Part shown: one piece after another, positions 1-8,720 of the stretch
Layout: each line of letters begins with the position of its first letter
Position numbering within the stretch: position 1 is the stretch's first letter
Assembly: GCA_040882505.1 (NCBI GenBank)
Contig: JBBEBE010000013.1
Location: 1 to 64,000 of the forward strand
Source: JBBEBE01 sp040882505
Lineage (GTDB): Bacteria > Bacteroidota > Rhodothermia > Balneolales > Balneolaceae
Length of the DNA: 64,000 bases
Reading direction: 5' to 3'
The notes under the pieces: model-generated
Database searches by the model: none
What the model saw: the letters and a program-made list of their open reading frames with translations, nothing else
Told to the model about the DNA's origin: nothing
Program-made: the position numbers and the translations under genes

Positions 1-4
1 CGCG

Positions 5-55
5 TCAAAAGAGGGGGTCCCCGGTCGGACGCACTTCACCGAACGGAGCTGAGAG
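5..55 (+). repeat. Dispersed repeat copy R1 (~51 bp)
   Basis: This stretch matches 1348-1398 at about 50 of 51 positions, and its core (CGCACTTCACCGAACGG) recurs at 9451-9497. It lies 47 bp beyond the stop of rhuM, in the same orientation relative to the upstream gene as the other two copies. It lacks the left CTGCCTC arm visible in copy R2. The family is not recognised; REP-like, MITE remnant and recombination-site readings all remain open. Confidence 0.85.
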
Positions 56-101
56 TTATACATGTCCCGTTGCTACGGTTCCAGTATGATGTGTTCGAAG
101 T

Positions 102-1133
102 TCATTCTTTCTTCTTTTTCGCTCTCTCTTCAACCTGCTTCAACTCTTCCAAGGTTTCTTCATCGGCTTTCCGGGCTTCCAGCTGTTTTCTTTTTTTGTT
201 GAAGTCTTCAAAACGCTCAATTGCCAGCTTTTTGGCAACGGTGGCTTTCAAACTCCCGGCATGATCCAGAATATCCCGCTCGTTAAATTCGAGAAAGGCA
301 TCCAGCCGGTCCTCCCAATCTTTCATATACATCACCTTCCGCCGCCTCGCCTGGTCTTCGGCATAATCCAGGTACATGGTCACAATCCGGTTCAGCTCGG
401 TTATCTCCTCCTCTTTGAGGTAGTTTTTAGCTGTGTCCACATCCTGTTTTCGCACTTTGTTACCTTTCCAGGAAGTCAGCCCCATATTGGGCTTTTCAGG
501 GTCAGCTCGACCAACAATCAGCTCGGCTGCCGTTTGCCCCGTAACTGCCCACAGCATCTTGTTCTGTACCTTCTTGAAGAAGAGTTGAGCCGTATCGGTC
601 TTGGAATCATAATCGGAACTCAGGGTAAATATATCTTTCACTTTTTGATAGAACCGCTTCTCGGACGCCCGAATGTCCCGAATGCGTTCCAGAAGCTCAT
701 CAAAATAGTCCCAACCTCCTGGATCTTTCAGGCGGTCATCATCCAGTACAAATCCCTTCACCAGATACTCCTTCAAACGCTTCGTAGCCCACTTTCTGAA
801 TTGAGTTCCCCTTAGACTTCGCACCCGGTAGCCTACGGAAAGAATGGCTTCAAGGTTATAGTGACGAAGCTTCCTTTTTACCTCTCTTTTCCCCTCTTTT
901 TGAACTTGTAAGAAATCCTTACAAGTTGACGCTTCGTCCAACTCGGCTTCATCAAAAATGTTCTTCAAGTGCATGGTAATGTTCTGTGCAGTCGTTCCAT
1001 ACAACTCCGCAATGGAGGCTTGCGTCATCCAAACTGTATCTTCCTCAATACGCACCTCAACCTTTGTATCATCGTCGTCCGTCTGATAGAACAGAATTTC
1101 CCCTTCGGGTCTTGTTTGATCGTTACTTCCCAT
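102..1133 (-). CDS. rhuM: RhuM family protein
   Basis: The 343-residue product resembles the full-length virulence RhuM family, named from a Salmonella pathogenicity-island gene and of uncertain biochemical role. Residues 33-60 (VWMTQASIAELYGTTAQNI) look like a helix-turn-helix, followed by the family's HYNLEAILSVGYRVRS block at 91-106 and RGTQFRKWATKRLKEYLVKG at 108-127. The last ~80 residues are rich in Lys and Glu and probably form a coiled coil. Such genes are typical of genomic and defence islands, which fits its position between two repeat copies (5-55 and 1343-1407). The gene stands alone on the minus strand and is AT-richer than its neighbours, suggesting horizontal acquisition. A start at 1133 gives the expected N-terminus. 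No DNA-modification or toxin partner is visible within the window. Confidence 0.85.
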   Translation of the reverse strand: MGSNDQTRPEGEILFYQTDDDDTKVEVRIEEDTVWMTQASIAELYGTTAQNITMHLKNIFDEAELDEASTCKDFLQVQKEGKREVKRKLRHYNLEAILSVGYRVRSLRGTQFRKWATKRLKEYLVKGFVLDDDRLKDPGGWDYFDELLERIRDIRASEKRFYQKVKDIFTLSSDYDSKTDTAQLFFKKVQNKMLWAVTGQTAAELIVGRADPEKPNMGLTSWKGNKVRKQDVDTAKNYLKEEEITELNRIVTMYLDYAEDQARRRKVMYMKDWEDRLDAFLEFNERDILDHAGSLKATVAKKLAIERFEDFNKKRKQLEARKADEETLEELKQVEERAKKKKE

Positions 1134-1189
1134 TCCAAACTCTCGATTTTTTCAAATCCCGGTGACGCTCGTTCTCTCGCTTCTCTATG

Positions 1190-1342
1190 AATCGTTCCAG
1201 CCCAAAAATTTATACAGTGTTGGAACCCACATAATTAAACGAAATAAACGAAAAAGCAATCCGCAACGGATTACACACCCTCAAACAGAAAGAGGGTTCT
1301 CTAATCCGAAACACACCTTCGGATCGGGGACTGTCGACCGGG
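1190..1342. other. Cluster of inverted repeats upstream of rhuM
   Basis: About 150 bp of AT-rich, apparently non-coding DNA between the rhuM start and repeat R2 contains four hairpin-forming pairs: GTTCCA 1194-1199 with TGGAAC 1221-1226; AATCCG/CGGATT around a CAA loop at 1258-1272; ACCCTC 1277-1282 with GAGGGT 1292-1297; and ATCCGAA 1304-1310 with TTCGGAT 1318-1324. On the minus strand a TATAAATTTTTG stretch near 1205-1216 could be a -10 region for rhuM. Whether the hairpins act in RNA (leader or terminator) or in DNA cannot be told from sequence alone. Confidence 0.5.
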
Positions 1343-1407
1343 CTGCCTCAAAAGAGGGAGTCCCCGGTCGGACGCACTTCACCGAACGGAGCTGAGAGGC
1401 AGGGGAG
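1343..1407 (+). repeat. Dispersed repeat copy R2, with terminal inverted arms
   Basis: This is the most complete copy. It begins with CTGCCTC at 1343-1349 and has the inverted arm GAGGCAG at 1396-1402. Positions 1348-1398 match R1, and 1361-1407 match R3 (9451-9497) at about 45 of 47 positions. An internal pairing, CGGTCGG with CCGAACG (one mismatch), is possible. The stop codon of hmuV (TGA, complement of 1379-1381) lies inside the repeat, so the last residues of HmuV are repeat-encoded. Confidence 0.9.
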
Positions 1408-2185
1408 TCGCAACAACCATCGGACAGTGCTGGTGGGGATGGCGAATAATATCGACTGGACAGTCAAAGGCCATCCCGATGACCTCCGGCTTGAATACAT
1501 CGTTCGGAGTACCCAATGCATACGTACGTCCGTCCTTCATGACATGGATTTCGTCGGCATATTGGGCGGCAAGATTCAGATCATGGAGAATCATCAATAC
1601 GGCAACTCCGCGCCGGGAGAGATCCCGCGAAAGGTGCATCATGGCATGCTGTTGTGCCAGATCGAGACTCGAAAGCGGTTCGTCCAGAAGCAGCGCACAC
1701 GGGCGACGACTCTCGATCCGGTCCCACAACTGAGCCAACATTCGGGCAAACTGGACCCGTTGCTGCTCCCCTCCGGAAAGCGTTGGGAAGGAGCGGTTCG
1801 CGAGCTCTGCGACCCTTGCCTGCTCCATGCACTCCATCGCCACTTTTCGATCATGCTCCGTCTCGAAGCCCCGAGTATGGGGTACACGTCCCATCAGAAC
1901 CACCTCCATCGCCGTAAAGGAAAAAGAGAGGTGCAGGTGCTGCTTCATGACCGCCCGCTTCCGGGCAAGGTGCAATGGATCCACCTTGCGAAGCTCCCTC
2001 CCCTCTACCAGAACCGTTCCGTGAACAGGGGTCAGATCTCCGGTCAACGCTTTCAAGAACGTCGATTTGCCGGCGCCATTCTTGCCCAATATGACCGAGA
2101 ATCGGCCCGGTTCAACATCCATAGACACACGTTGAACCAATGTTTTCCCATCGATTCGAACCGTAATCTCTTTTGCTTCAATCAT
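1379..2185 (-). CDS. hmuV: Heme ABC transporter ATP-binding protein
   Basis: This is the cytoplasmic ATPase of the heme importer, energising transfer of heme across the inner membrane through HmuU. The 268 residues carry Walker A GKNGAGKST at 34-42, the signature LSGGEQQR at 136-143, Walker B CALLLDEP at 163-170 and the H-loop histidine at 201, in the order and length usual for HmuV/FecE-type proteins. It is the last gene of the minus-strand hmu locus, 70 bp after hmuU. The C-terminal residues PLPLSSVR and the stop codon are supplied by repeat R2, so the original 3' end appears to have been replaced or extended. No catalytic residue is affected. Confidence 0.93.
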   Translation of the reverse strand: MIEAKEITVRIDGKTLVQRVSMDVEPGRFSVILGKNGAGKSTFLKALTGDLTPVHGTVLVEGRELRKVDPLHLARKRAVMKQHLHLSFSFTAMEVVLMGRVPHTRGFETEHDRKVAMECMEQARVAELANRSFPTLSGGEQQRVQFARMLAQLWDRIESRRPCALLLDEPLSSLDLAQQHAMMHLSRDLSRRGVAVLMILHDLNLAAQYADEIHVMKDGRTYALGTPNDVFKPEVIGMAFDCPVDIIRHPHQHCPMVVATPLPLSSVR

Positions 2186-2255
2186 GAGTCCTCGCTTGCC
2201 AAACAGTACGTTGTCGATTTCGTATACGGGAGAATCGAAGCCGGAGTGAACCGCA

Positions 2256-3350
2256 TCATAAATATCCTCCCTCTTTACGGTTTCTCAAAAGCAGCCAAAG
2301 AAAAAACGGAGCCCCCGTAATCGCCGTAATCACGCCGATCGGCAGCTCGGCCGGTGACACAACGGTTCGGGCAACCAGATCCGATCCAAGCAGGAGAAGC
2401 CCTCCCAGAACAGCCGATCCCGGCAACAAAAACCGGTGATCCGGACCAATCCAGAGTCGAAGAATATGCGGTACGACAAGGCCGACAAAACCGATGATCC
2501 CACTTACAGAGACAGCAGCTCCCACAGCCATTCCGACCAGAAGAATGATCACGGTCTTCAGACGCTCGACCGAAATGCCCAGATGTCCCGCCTCGTCTTC
2601 TCCAAGGAGCATGGCATTCAAGCCTCGGGAGAGCAGCGGCAACAGAAAAATGGCACAGAGAAGGAACGGGGCCACTACCCACACGGAGTCCCACATGGCC
2701 CCTCCGAGACTCCCCAATGTCCAGAACGTCAAATCCCGAAGTTGATCATCGTTCGAGAGAAAGATCATGAACCCGATCAAAGCGTTGGCCATGGCGTTGA
2801 CGGCAATCCCGGCCAGAAGCATCGTGGCAATGTTCGTTCGCCCGCTTGTTGTGGCCAGACGGTAGACAAAAATGGTGGTCACCAATCCTCCGAAAAACGC
2901 CGCCACCGGAACCAGCGCCTCGCCCAGCCAGGCGACCGAAATCACGGATTGTGACTGCAAGACAACCATGGCTACGGCCGCCGCCAGAGCCGCCCCGCTC
3001 GAAACCCCGATCAAGCCGGGGTCGGCCAGAGGATTCCGAAACAGGCCCTGCATCGCTGCACCCGAAACCGCAAGCGCCGCCCCGACCAGTATGGCCAGAA
3101 CCACTCTGGGAAGGCGAATGGTCAGGAGAATGGCTTGCTGAACCGGTTCAACCCCCGCCTCCCAGACGAAGCCAACCTTCCCGAGAAGGATGGCGAGAAC
3201 CTGCACCGGTTCAATCGGAACAGCGCCGATGCCGACCGACAGAATCCCCGTCCAAACTAATACGATCAAAAGCCCCGACAACACCAGTATGGAACGTCGG
3301 AACCGCGGAACGGACCTCCAGCTCCCGAAACAGCGAGCGACCATGCGCAT
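2256..3350 (-). CDS. hmuU: Heme ABC transporter permease (FecCD family)
   Basis: This inner-membrane channel of the heme importer belongs to the FecCD/BtuC family. The 364-residue hydrophobic protein has about ten membrane segments, the family stretch RLPRVVLAILVGAALAVSGA near residues 80-99 and GLFRNPLADPGLIGVSSGAA just after it. A later GFVGLVVPHILRLWIGPDHR block is typical of the region that contacts the ATPase. It sits 17 bp downstream of hmuT and 70 bp upstream of hmuV, so the three importer genes are probably co-transcribed. The first ~20 residues are basic and could reflect a start chosen slightly too early; MVARCF two codons in is an equivalent alternative. Confidence 0.93.
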   Translation of the reverse strand: MRMVARCFGSWRSVPRFRRSILVLSGLLIVLVWTGILSVGIGAVPIEPVQVLAILLGKVGFVWEAGVEPVQQAILLTIRLPRVVLAILVGAALAVSGAAMQGLFRNPLADPGLIGVSSGAALAAAVAMVVLQSQSVISVAWLGEALVPVAAFFGGLVTTIFVYRLATTSGRTNIATMLLAGIAVNAMANALIGFMIFLSNDDQLRDLTFWTLGSLGGAMWDSVWVVAPFLLCAIFLLPLLSRGLNAMLLGEDEAGHLGISVERLKTVIILLVGMAVGAAVSVSGIIGFVGLVVPHILRLWIGPDHRFLLPGSAVLGGLLLLGSDLVARTVVSPAELPIGVITAITGAPFFLWLLLRNRKEGGYL

Positions 3351-3367
3351 GAATGAATCCGTCTCTT

Positions 3368-4354
3368 TTATTGATTTCCGAGTTCGCCGGGGTGGAACAA
3401 GTCCATCAGCTCCAGGACCGCTTCACCCAAGCGGGGACCGAAACCCAACAGGTAGGTTCCATCCATCGCGTGAATTCGCATGCTTTCACCGGCTCGGGTT
3501 AAGCCGACTCCGGGCGCACGAAGCACACCCTCTCTCCCTCCGACTTGGCTCATGCCGGAGCGCATCATCAAGATGATCTCCGGATCTGCCTGAACAACGG
3601 CCTCGGATGTCAACGGTTTGTATCCTTCAAATTCCGTGAATGCGTTCTCCCCGCCGGCCAAGTCGACCATCTTCGATGCCGCTGTCTCTCGACCGGCAAC
3701 CATCAGGCTGTTTGGCCCGCGTGCATAGATAAACAGAACGATGGGACGGCGATCCAGTTCTCCTCTTCTCTCTGCTGCCTGCGCGAGATCTGCTTCCATA
3801 CCTGAAACAAGAACTTCGGCTTCCTCCGATCGATCCAGCACATCCCCCAGCAGCCGCACGCGCTCAAACGCTCCCTCCTCGGATTCTTCTGCCGGAAACA
3901 GCAACATGGGGGTTCCAGCTCCCCGGATCTGCTGAATGGCCGTCGGCGGGCCTGAAGCTCCACTTGCCAGCACAACGGTCGGTGAGAACGAAAGAATTCC
4001 TTCTGCAGAGAGATTTCGGGTAAACGGAACGTTCGGCAACTCCGCTGCGGCAGCCGGATACATGCTGGACTCGTCTACCGCGACCAGATGTTCTGCCGCG
4101 TTCAACGCATAGATCGTCTCCGTCAATGCACTCCCGACCGACACGATACGTGAACGATCGGAAACCAAAACATCGACTCCGTCAGAACCGGTGAAGGTCT
4201 CCTGCGCGTACCCGTGGAGCGGAACAAGCATCAACAACAAGAGCCATACGGCCCACATCCGGAAATGTCTGTTGGTTCTCTGTCGAAGTCTCTCTCCGAA
4301 TCCCCGGATACGGGTTCGGTTTCCTGTCATGAATACCAGGTTTCGATTCATCAT
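3368..4354 (-). CDS. hmuT: Periplasmic heme-binding protein
   Basis: This is the substrate-binding component that delivers heme to HmuUV. After a basic N-terminus there is a hydrophobic signal segment (WAVWLLLLMLVPLHGYAQ, about residues 34-51), then a type III periplasmic-binding-protein fold beginning RIVSVGSALTETIYAL. The stretch DESSMYPAA contains Tyr99, aligned by motif with the tyrosine that ligates heme iron in ShuT/PhuT-type proteins; RNLSAEGILS follows as in those relatives. The start codon overlaps the hmuS stop by four bases (ATGA), implying translational coupling. The N-terminal extension before the signal is long, and an internal start at Met33 is possible. Confidence 0.9.
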   Translation of the reverse strand: MMNRNLVFMTGNRTRIRGFGERLRQRTNRHFRMWAVWLLLLMLVPLHGYAQETFTGSDGVDVLVSDRSRIVSVGSALTETIYALNAAEHLVAVDESSMYPAAAAELPNVPFTRNLSAEGILSFSPTVVLASGASGPPTAIQQIRGAGTPMLLFPAEESEEGAFERVRLLGDVLDRSEEAEVLVSGMEADLAQAAERRGELDRRPIVLFIYARGPNSLMVAGRETAASKMVDLAGGENAFTEFEGYKPLTSEAVVQADPEIILMMRSGMSQVGGREGVLRAPGVGLTRAGESMRIHAMDGTYLLGFGPRLGEAVLELMDLFHPGELGNQ

Positions 4355-5415
4355 ACCGCTTCCGTGGTTTTGTGTTCATTGATCAGCCCGGTCCACGACG
4401 GATCTTCGGGAATTCCCGGTTTTCTCGCGCCGAACACGGTGACGATCTGGTCACCGTTGTCGTCAAACAGCTCCAGTGATGTCACGATCCCGTCCTCTGT
4501 CGGCTTCTCCACAACCCAGGATCGATGAATCAAATCTTGTCTCAAGTGCAGATTGAAGGTCGAATCCAATACATTGAGCCAATCCCCTTTCATGCGAATT
4601 TTGTGAACCGGTCCGGAATGGATCTGAATCATCCCCCGGTTTCCGACGAATACCATGATGGAGACCTCATCCCCGGCAGCCTTCTCGAGTACCCCGTGAA
4701 CCGTGCCGTTCCCGACCTCCTGGCTGAATCGCCCTTCGGCAAGCTCCAGAGCGTGCAAACGTTCGACCTTGTACGTCCGCAACATGGGAATGAAGTCGTG
4801 TGTATCCTTGAGTTCGCTCCAGGATTTCAGAAACGATGCCCGGTCCACCTCCTCTCTGCTTTTGCCGCTTTTTTCGCTCTTTTCTATTTGCACATCAAGT
4901 CCGGGTGATTGGTCCCCGGACCGGAATGTCTGCACGATCTCCCTGTAGCGATCCAGGACCGACGGATCCTTGACATAGATCTTGTGGACGGCGCTCCCCT
5001 GCTTGTCGAAGAACTGAAAACTGTGCAGAGTTCCCTGCGGATTCTCGACCGGAAGGGCAAACCCGCTCCCCCACCGTTTGTGAAACACACGAAGATCAAT
5101 CTGCTCATCCAAAACCAGCCCGGCATGCCCTTCGAACGAGACATTTCGGTAGACTCCGGTTTTTTCGTGAACAGCTGATTCGTTTCGTGTCAGTGCCATC
5201 ACCGGTCCCAAATCTTCCAAGCTTTTGAAGATCTTTTCCCATTCGCCGTTCAAACGAACCGTCCCTGCCCCGTCACAAGCGGACGCAACCAGTTCGGCTT
5301 CACTCACATTCAGGTGCTTTGCAATCTCTCTCGTACGCACCGTTGGATTCGAACGTTTATACTCATCCCACAGCTGTCGGAGGGAAGTCTTGTCTGTTTT
5401 TGACGTCATCATCAT
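4351..5415 (-). CDS. hmuS: Hemin-degrading factor, HemS/HmuS family
   Basis: This cytoplasmic heme-handling protein releases or carries heme once it is imported. The 354-residue length and two-fold repeat match HemS/ChuS/HmuS: first half with RNESAVHEKTGVYRNVSF around residue 80 and HKRWGSGFALPVENPQGT near residue 115, second half with GNRGMIQIHSGPVHKIRMKG and an RQDLIHRSWVVEKPT block. It lies between hmuY and hmuT, overlapping the latter by four bases. Family members either cleave heme or act as chaperones, and sequence alone does not settle which applies here. The 98 bp upstream include ATGCCGGCAT, a perfect 10-bp palindrome at 5458-5467. Confidence 0.92.
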   Translation of the reverse strand: MMMTSKTDKTSLRQLWDEYKRSNPTVRTREIAKHLNVSEAELVASACDGAGTVRLNGEWEKIFKSLEDLGPVMALTRNESAVHEKTGVYRNVSFEGHAGLVLDEQIDLRVFHKRWGSGFALPVENPQGTLHSFQFFDKQGSAVHKIYVKDPSVLDRYREIVQTFRSGDQSPGLDVQIEKSEKSGKSREEVDRASFLKSWSELKDTHDFIPMLRTYKVERLHALELAEGRFSQEVGNGTVHGVLEKAAGDEVSIMVFVGNRGMIQIHSGPVHKIRMKGDWLNVLDSTFNLHLRQDLIHRSWVVEKPTEDGIVTSLELFDDNGDQIVTVFGARKPGIPEDPSWTGLINEHKTTEAV

Positions 5416-5513
5416 GCTCCGTGTCTATTGTTTCAAAGTGGACCCTGACGCTCGTTCATGCCGGCATCAGAGCACTTCACTCTGTTTCATTCAGATCGTT
5501 CCTGTCCGGAATA

Positions 5514-6164
5514 TCACTCGAGTTCCCGTACGCTTTCACTCAACTGGATGGCGTACCGGAACGTATAGTATTGCGCAGGATAGGCCTCTTCACGAGCAAC
5601 GTAATCCACAAAATCCTCCTCTTCGTAGGTCGGATTCCCCTGATAGTAGTTCTGGATCTGAATCTTGGCGTAGTGATTCCCGTCCGCCGTTTTCAATACG
5701 ATGGTTTTGTCCTCGTGGGGAATGATCGCATGAGCCGGTTCCGACATGGCTGTATAGGTGTACCAGTCCGCTATGGCCGGTGCGTCGGTGCTGTCTTCGT
5801 TGTATCCGTTTTGGGGAGCGATCGTCACCTCGTCAAACGGAACATCCAGCATCACGGCTCCCGCTACTCCGGGACCGCTGTCACCCGAGTTGATCATCAC
5901 GTCTGTCGATCTGAAGGCGATATCCCACTGGTCGGTATCTGCCAGATCTGCGGAAACCTTCTCACCAGTGCGGATATTGAAATAGACGAACGGGGACGCG
6001 TCCGGATCGGTCCGGTCTGCCGGTGCATGTAACTCTTCTACCTGCTGTGTCTCGAGAGTCGGCTCGGAGGTGTCATCGACCCCTGTCGAAGAGTCACTGC
6101 ACGCAGAAATGAGAAGGGATACAGCGAGGATGAATAGTGTGAATACTGATTTTGTGTGTTTCAT
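5514..6164 (-). CDS. hmuY: HmuY-like heme-binding lipoprotein
   Basis: This predicted surface or periplasmic lipoprotein probably captures heme and passes it to the outer-membrane receptor, as HmuY does in Porphyromonas. The N-terminus MKHTKSVFTLFILAVSLLIS ends in a lipobox followed by Ala-Cys. The mature part contains FVYFNIRTGEKVSADLADT, then WDIAFRSTDVMINSGDSGPG and LDVPFDEVTIAPQNGY, the conserved pattern of the HmuY domain. It follows hmuR by 91 bp and precedes hmuS by 98 bp on the same strand. I see no clear heme-ligating histidine pair, but HmuY homologues differ in ligands, so this is not strong counter-evidence. Confidence 0.85.
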   Translation of the reverse strand: MKHTKSVFTLFILAVSLLISACSDSSTGVDDTSEPTLETQQVEELHAPADRTDPDASPFVYFNIRTGEKVSADLADTDQWDIAFRSTDVMINSGDSGPGVAGAVMLDVPFDEVTIAPQNGYNEDSTDAPAIADWYTYTAMSEPAHAIIPHEDKTIVLKTADGNHYAKIQIQNYYQGNPTYEEEDFVDYVAREEAYPAQYYTFRYAIQLSESVRELE

Positions 6165-6255
6165 GGGGCGTGGTTTGTACGTTTTGTGAGTTGTTGCAGG
6201 TTTGAGTTGTGCTTTTTACAGCGATTACGTCCTGTGATACAGGGTTTTGGATGGT

Positions 6256-8535
6256 TCAAAAACGAATGGAAAGACTTCCATACCATCGTCGTCCCGGCAA
6301 GTGAGCCTGGTTGACGTTTCTGTAGTCAAACAGATTCTCTACACCCGTTTTCAACGTCATTCGATCGAACAAGACTCTCGAGACCGACAGATTCCAGACG
6401 GCATACCCCGATTCATATTCAGAAGAGTCGACAAAGCCGTTTCCATTTCGATCAAAAAGCCCATACCTCCCGCGCAACGTAGCACGGATTGTCCCTCCCC
6501 AACCCCGACCATTCTCGTAGAAAAGTCGAACGGTCCCCGAATGACGGGAGCGATTGAACATGGGCTCGAACGTCGTTTCCGATACGGTTACCACATCTCC
6601 CTGTTCGTTCTGCACTGTCCGGTCTCGTTCAATACGTCTCCGGGTGTCCATAAATTGATATCCTGCTGCCCCTTCCAGGTGATCATCCATACGGAAACGA
6701 ATTTCGGTTTCCACTCCCTGACTTGTCACCTCGTCGATGTTGAAATAGGTAAAAACCGACTGTCCATTGGTTCGTTGAGCGATGGGAGCCGTCTCGATAA
6801 GATCAAACACCCGATTGTGAAAGAGGTTCACACGAATACGGATGCGATCCACGGGGTCTATATCGATCCCGGTGTTCACTGCCCAGGATGATTCGGCCTG
6901 AATCTCATTCAGTTGATCCAGAGGAACCAGTAGCTGTGCAATCTCTCCGGCTGTCTGCTGACGCTGAATTCCCTCTTCCACCGTACTGGCTCCAAATACA
7001 CTGTACCCTTCTGATGTGTTCGTAAAATCAAGAAAGAGTTGCCGGAATTCGGGAGCCTTGAATCCGCGGCCTGCGGAGAGTCGAAACTGCCAGAGGCTGT
7101 TCTGTCGATATCTGAATGAGAGCTTTGGGCTCCATTGCGATCGGTATTCACTGTGCACATCATGCCGGACTCCCCCCGTCAGCTCGACGTCCGGCGATGG
7201 CATCCAGCTGTGTTGAGCAAAAACAAATCGAGTAACAAAGGCGGGTTGCGACGGATACCGCTCCGAATCCAAATGCTCATAGACTCCACCGGTCCCCGCA
7301 ACGGATCGATGGCGAGTGGTCCATCCGTACTCCCACTGCAGCTCCGGCTTGTGATAGAACTGATGGAAGTGTGTCGATTCGTAAAGTGATCCTGTATCAG
7401 GAAACAGAAGATCCGACTCTGTTTTGTAGAAACTGTTCGCCCAACTGGCGGACACATCCATCCGGTCTGCAAGCCCGTACCGAAATCTCGGTGTCACTGT
7501 AAGGTCTTCACGAACCCCGTCTGAGTGCAGCGTCTCTACCTGCTGCTCTTCCACAGCTACACTCACCCGATCCTCTTGACTCTCCCGGAAATATCGTACG
7601 GACGCGTCCAGTTCTGCACGATCCGACATCTCCAGCATGGACCGATACTGGATTGTATAATTCTCGTACTCGGGAACCGTCTGTGAGACCGATGCAGAGC
7701 TCAACCGATACCCGGCGGACCCATTGCGATTTACAAACAGGTTGTTGTGCCACGAACCGACATTCACCGACAGGTTTCCACTCACGTCGGTCGTCTGGTT
7801 GGTTCCGTACCGAGTGGCAAAATTTCCGGCCAACGGTTCGCGACTCTGATGTGTAATAATGTTCACCACACCTGCCAGCGCATCACTCCCCCAGAGCGCC
7901 GACGAAGGGCCTTTGACCACTTCGATCTGATCCACATTCTGCACGGATATTCTTGTCAAATCCAGCGTTCCTGCCGTGCGCCCGATCACCGGAACTCCGT
8001 CGATCATCAACAGCGTATAGTCCGGAGCAAACCCTTGCATCTGAAGGCCGGGACCGTGATCGTTCACAATCTGCATTCCGATCTGCTCCTGCAACACATC
8101 GGAAAGTCTCATACTTCCCGATCGGCGAATCTCTTCTCCCGTGATGACGGATACCGGAACCGCCACCTCCTCAATATCCTTTCGTGTTCGTGTGGCTGTC
8201 ACAACCATCGCTTCCGACTGGTATACAGCCAACTTCATCCGGATCAGCAACCGCTCTTGACCGTACAGATCCTCATCGGACAGTTCGATCTTCCTGCCCA
8301 TGTATCCCACTCGCGATACGCTTAGTGTGATACGTTCGTCCGCTGCATCCGGAACCGACAACCGAAACTGCCCGTCGGTGCTCGTCACAGTTGCAAGATT
8401 TCCCCCTTGAACCCGTACATGCACTCCTTCCAACGGATCTCCGTCTGCGTCGGACACAACCCCCCGGACAACTTGAGCCTGAGCTGTCCATCCCGACAAC
8501 CCGATCCATGCGATCAATATCAGATATCTGTACAT
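6256..8535 (-). CDS. hmuR: TonB-dependent heme receptor
   Basis: This outer-membrane receptor brings heme or hemoprotein-bound heme into the periplasm using TonB energy. The 759 residues comprise a signal peptide (MYRYLILIAWIGLSGWTAQA), a carboxypeptidase-regulatory-like beta domain at about 22-105 (VRGVVSDADGDPLEGVHVRV), a plug at about 115-235 containing MVVTATRTRKDIEEVAVPVS and GPSSALWGSDALAGVVNIIT, and a 22-strand-type barrel ending in an aromatic residue (SLSIRF). It is the first gene of the heme locus and is divergent from the transposase-like gene at 8721. The 185-bp shared upstream region contains a palindromic site at 8593-8609. Specificity for heme is inferred from the adjacent hmuYSTUV genes. 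Confidence 0.92.
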   Translation of the reverse strand: MYRYLILIAWIGLSGWTAQAQVVRGVVSDADGDPLEGVHVRVQGGNLATVTSTDGQFRLSVPDAADERITLSVSRVGYMGRKIELSDEDLYGQERLLIRMKLAVYQSEAMVVTATRTRKDIEEVAVPVSVITGEEIRRSGSMRLSDVLQEQIGMQIVNDHGPGLQMQGFAPDYTLLMIDGVPVIGRTAGTLDLTRISVQNVDQIEVVKGPSSALWGSDALAGVVNIITHQSREPLAGNFATRYGTNQTTDVSGNLSVNVGSWHNNLFVNRNGSAGYRLSSASVSQTVPEYENYTIQYRSMLEMSDRAELDASVRYFRESQEDRVSVAVEEQQVETLHSDGVREDLTVTPRFRYGLADRMDVSASWANSFYKTESDLLFPDTGSLYESTHFHQFYHKPELQWEYGWTTRHRSVAGTGGVYEHLDSERYPSQPAFVTRFVFAQHSWMPSPDVELTGGVRHDVHSEYRSQWSPKLSFRYRQNSLWQFRLSAGRGFKAPEFRQLFLDFTNTSEGYSVFGASTVEEGIQRQQTAGEIAQLLVPLDQLNEIQAESSWAVNTGIDIDPVDRIRIRVNLFHNRVFDLIETAPIAQRTNGQSVFTYFNIDEVTSQGVETEIRFRMDDHLEGAAGYQFMDTRRRIERDRTVQNEQGDVVTVSETTFEPMFNRSRHSGTVRLFYENGRGWGGTIRATLRGRYGLFDRNGNGFVDSSEYESGYAVWNLSVSRVLFDRMTLKTGVENLFDYRNVNQAHLPGRRWYGSLSIRF

Positions 8536-8592
8536 ACGTTGAATGACTGTTGCGTCTAAATTTTTCGCTCCTTAAATACCGGGCCAATATTA

Positions 8593-8609
8593 TTTAGATT
8601 TAGTCTAAA
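8593..8609. promoter_or_regulatory. Candidate metal-responsive operator upstream of hmuR
   Basis: TTTAGATTTAGTCTAAA carries perfect 6-bp arms (TTTAGA 8593-8598, TCTAAA 8604-8609) and an inner 11-bp palindrome TTTAGTCTAAA. Another half-site, TCTAAA, is at 8555-8560. On the minus strand the site falls between a CTTTG stretch and TAATATTGG, so a bound protein would probably occlude the hmuR promoter. The half-sites resemble the TTAG/CTAA arms of DtxR/IdeR-type boxes; this assignment is inference, and the divergent HTH protein could equally be the ligand. Confidence 0.5.
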
Positions 8610-8720
8610 GAAAAACAAAGAGCGCCCAATCATGACTAGATAAGCCGGATCCGAATCAGGATCTCGATGGCATCATGCGTAGAACAGAAAAGTTCAACAA
8701 ATACAATTCATTGAAAGACA

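Noticed and set aside
1..1407. R1-R2 around rhuM as an integron gene cassette with attC sites
   Set aside because: The repeats lack the RYYYAAC/GTTRRRY core pair of attC and no integrase is in the window. The cassette idea is kept only in a general form.
1162..5460. A 12-base match (TGACGCTCGTTC) upstream of rhuM and upstream of hmuS
   Set aside because: Matches of this length are expected by chance many times in 64 kb and the distance to the start codons differs.
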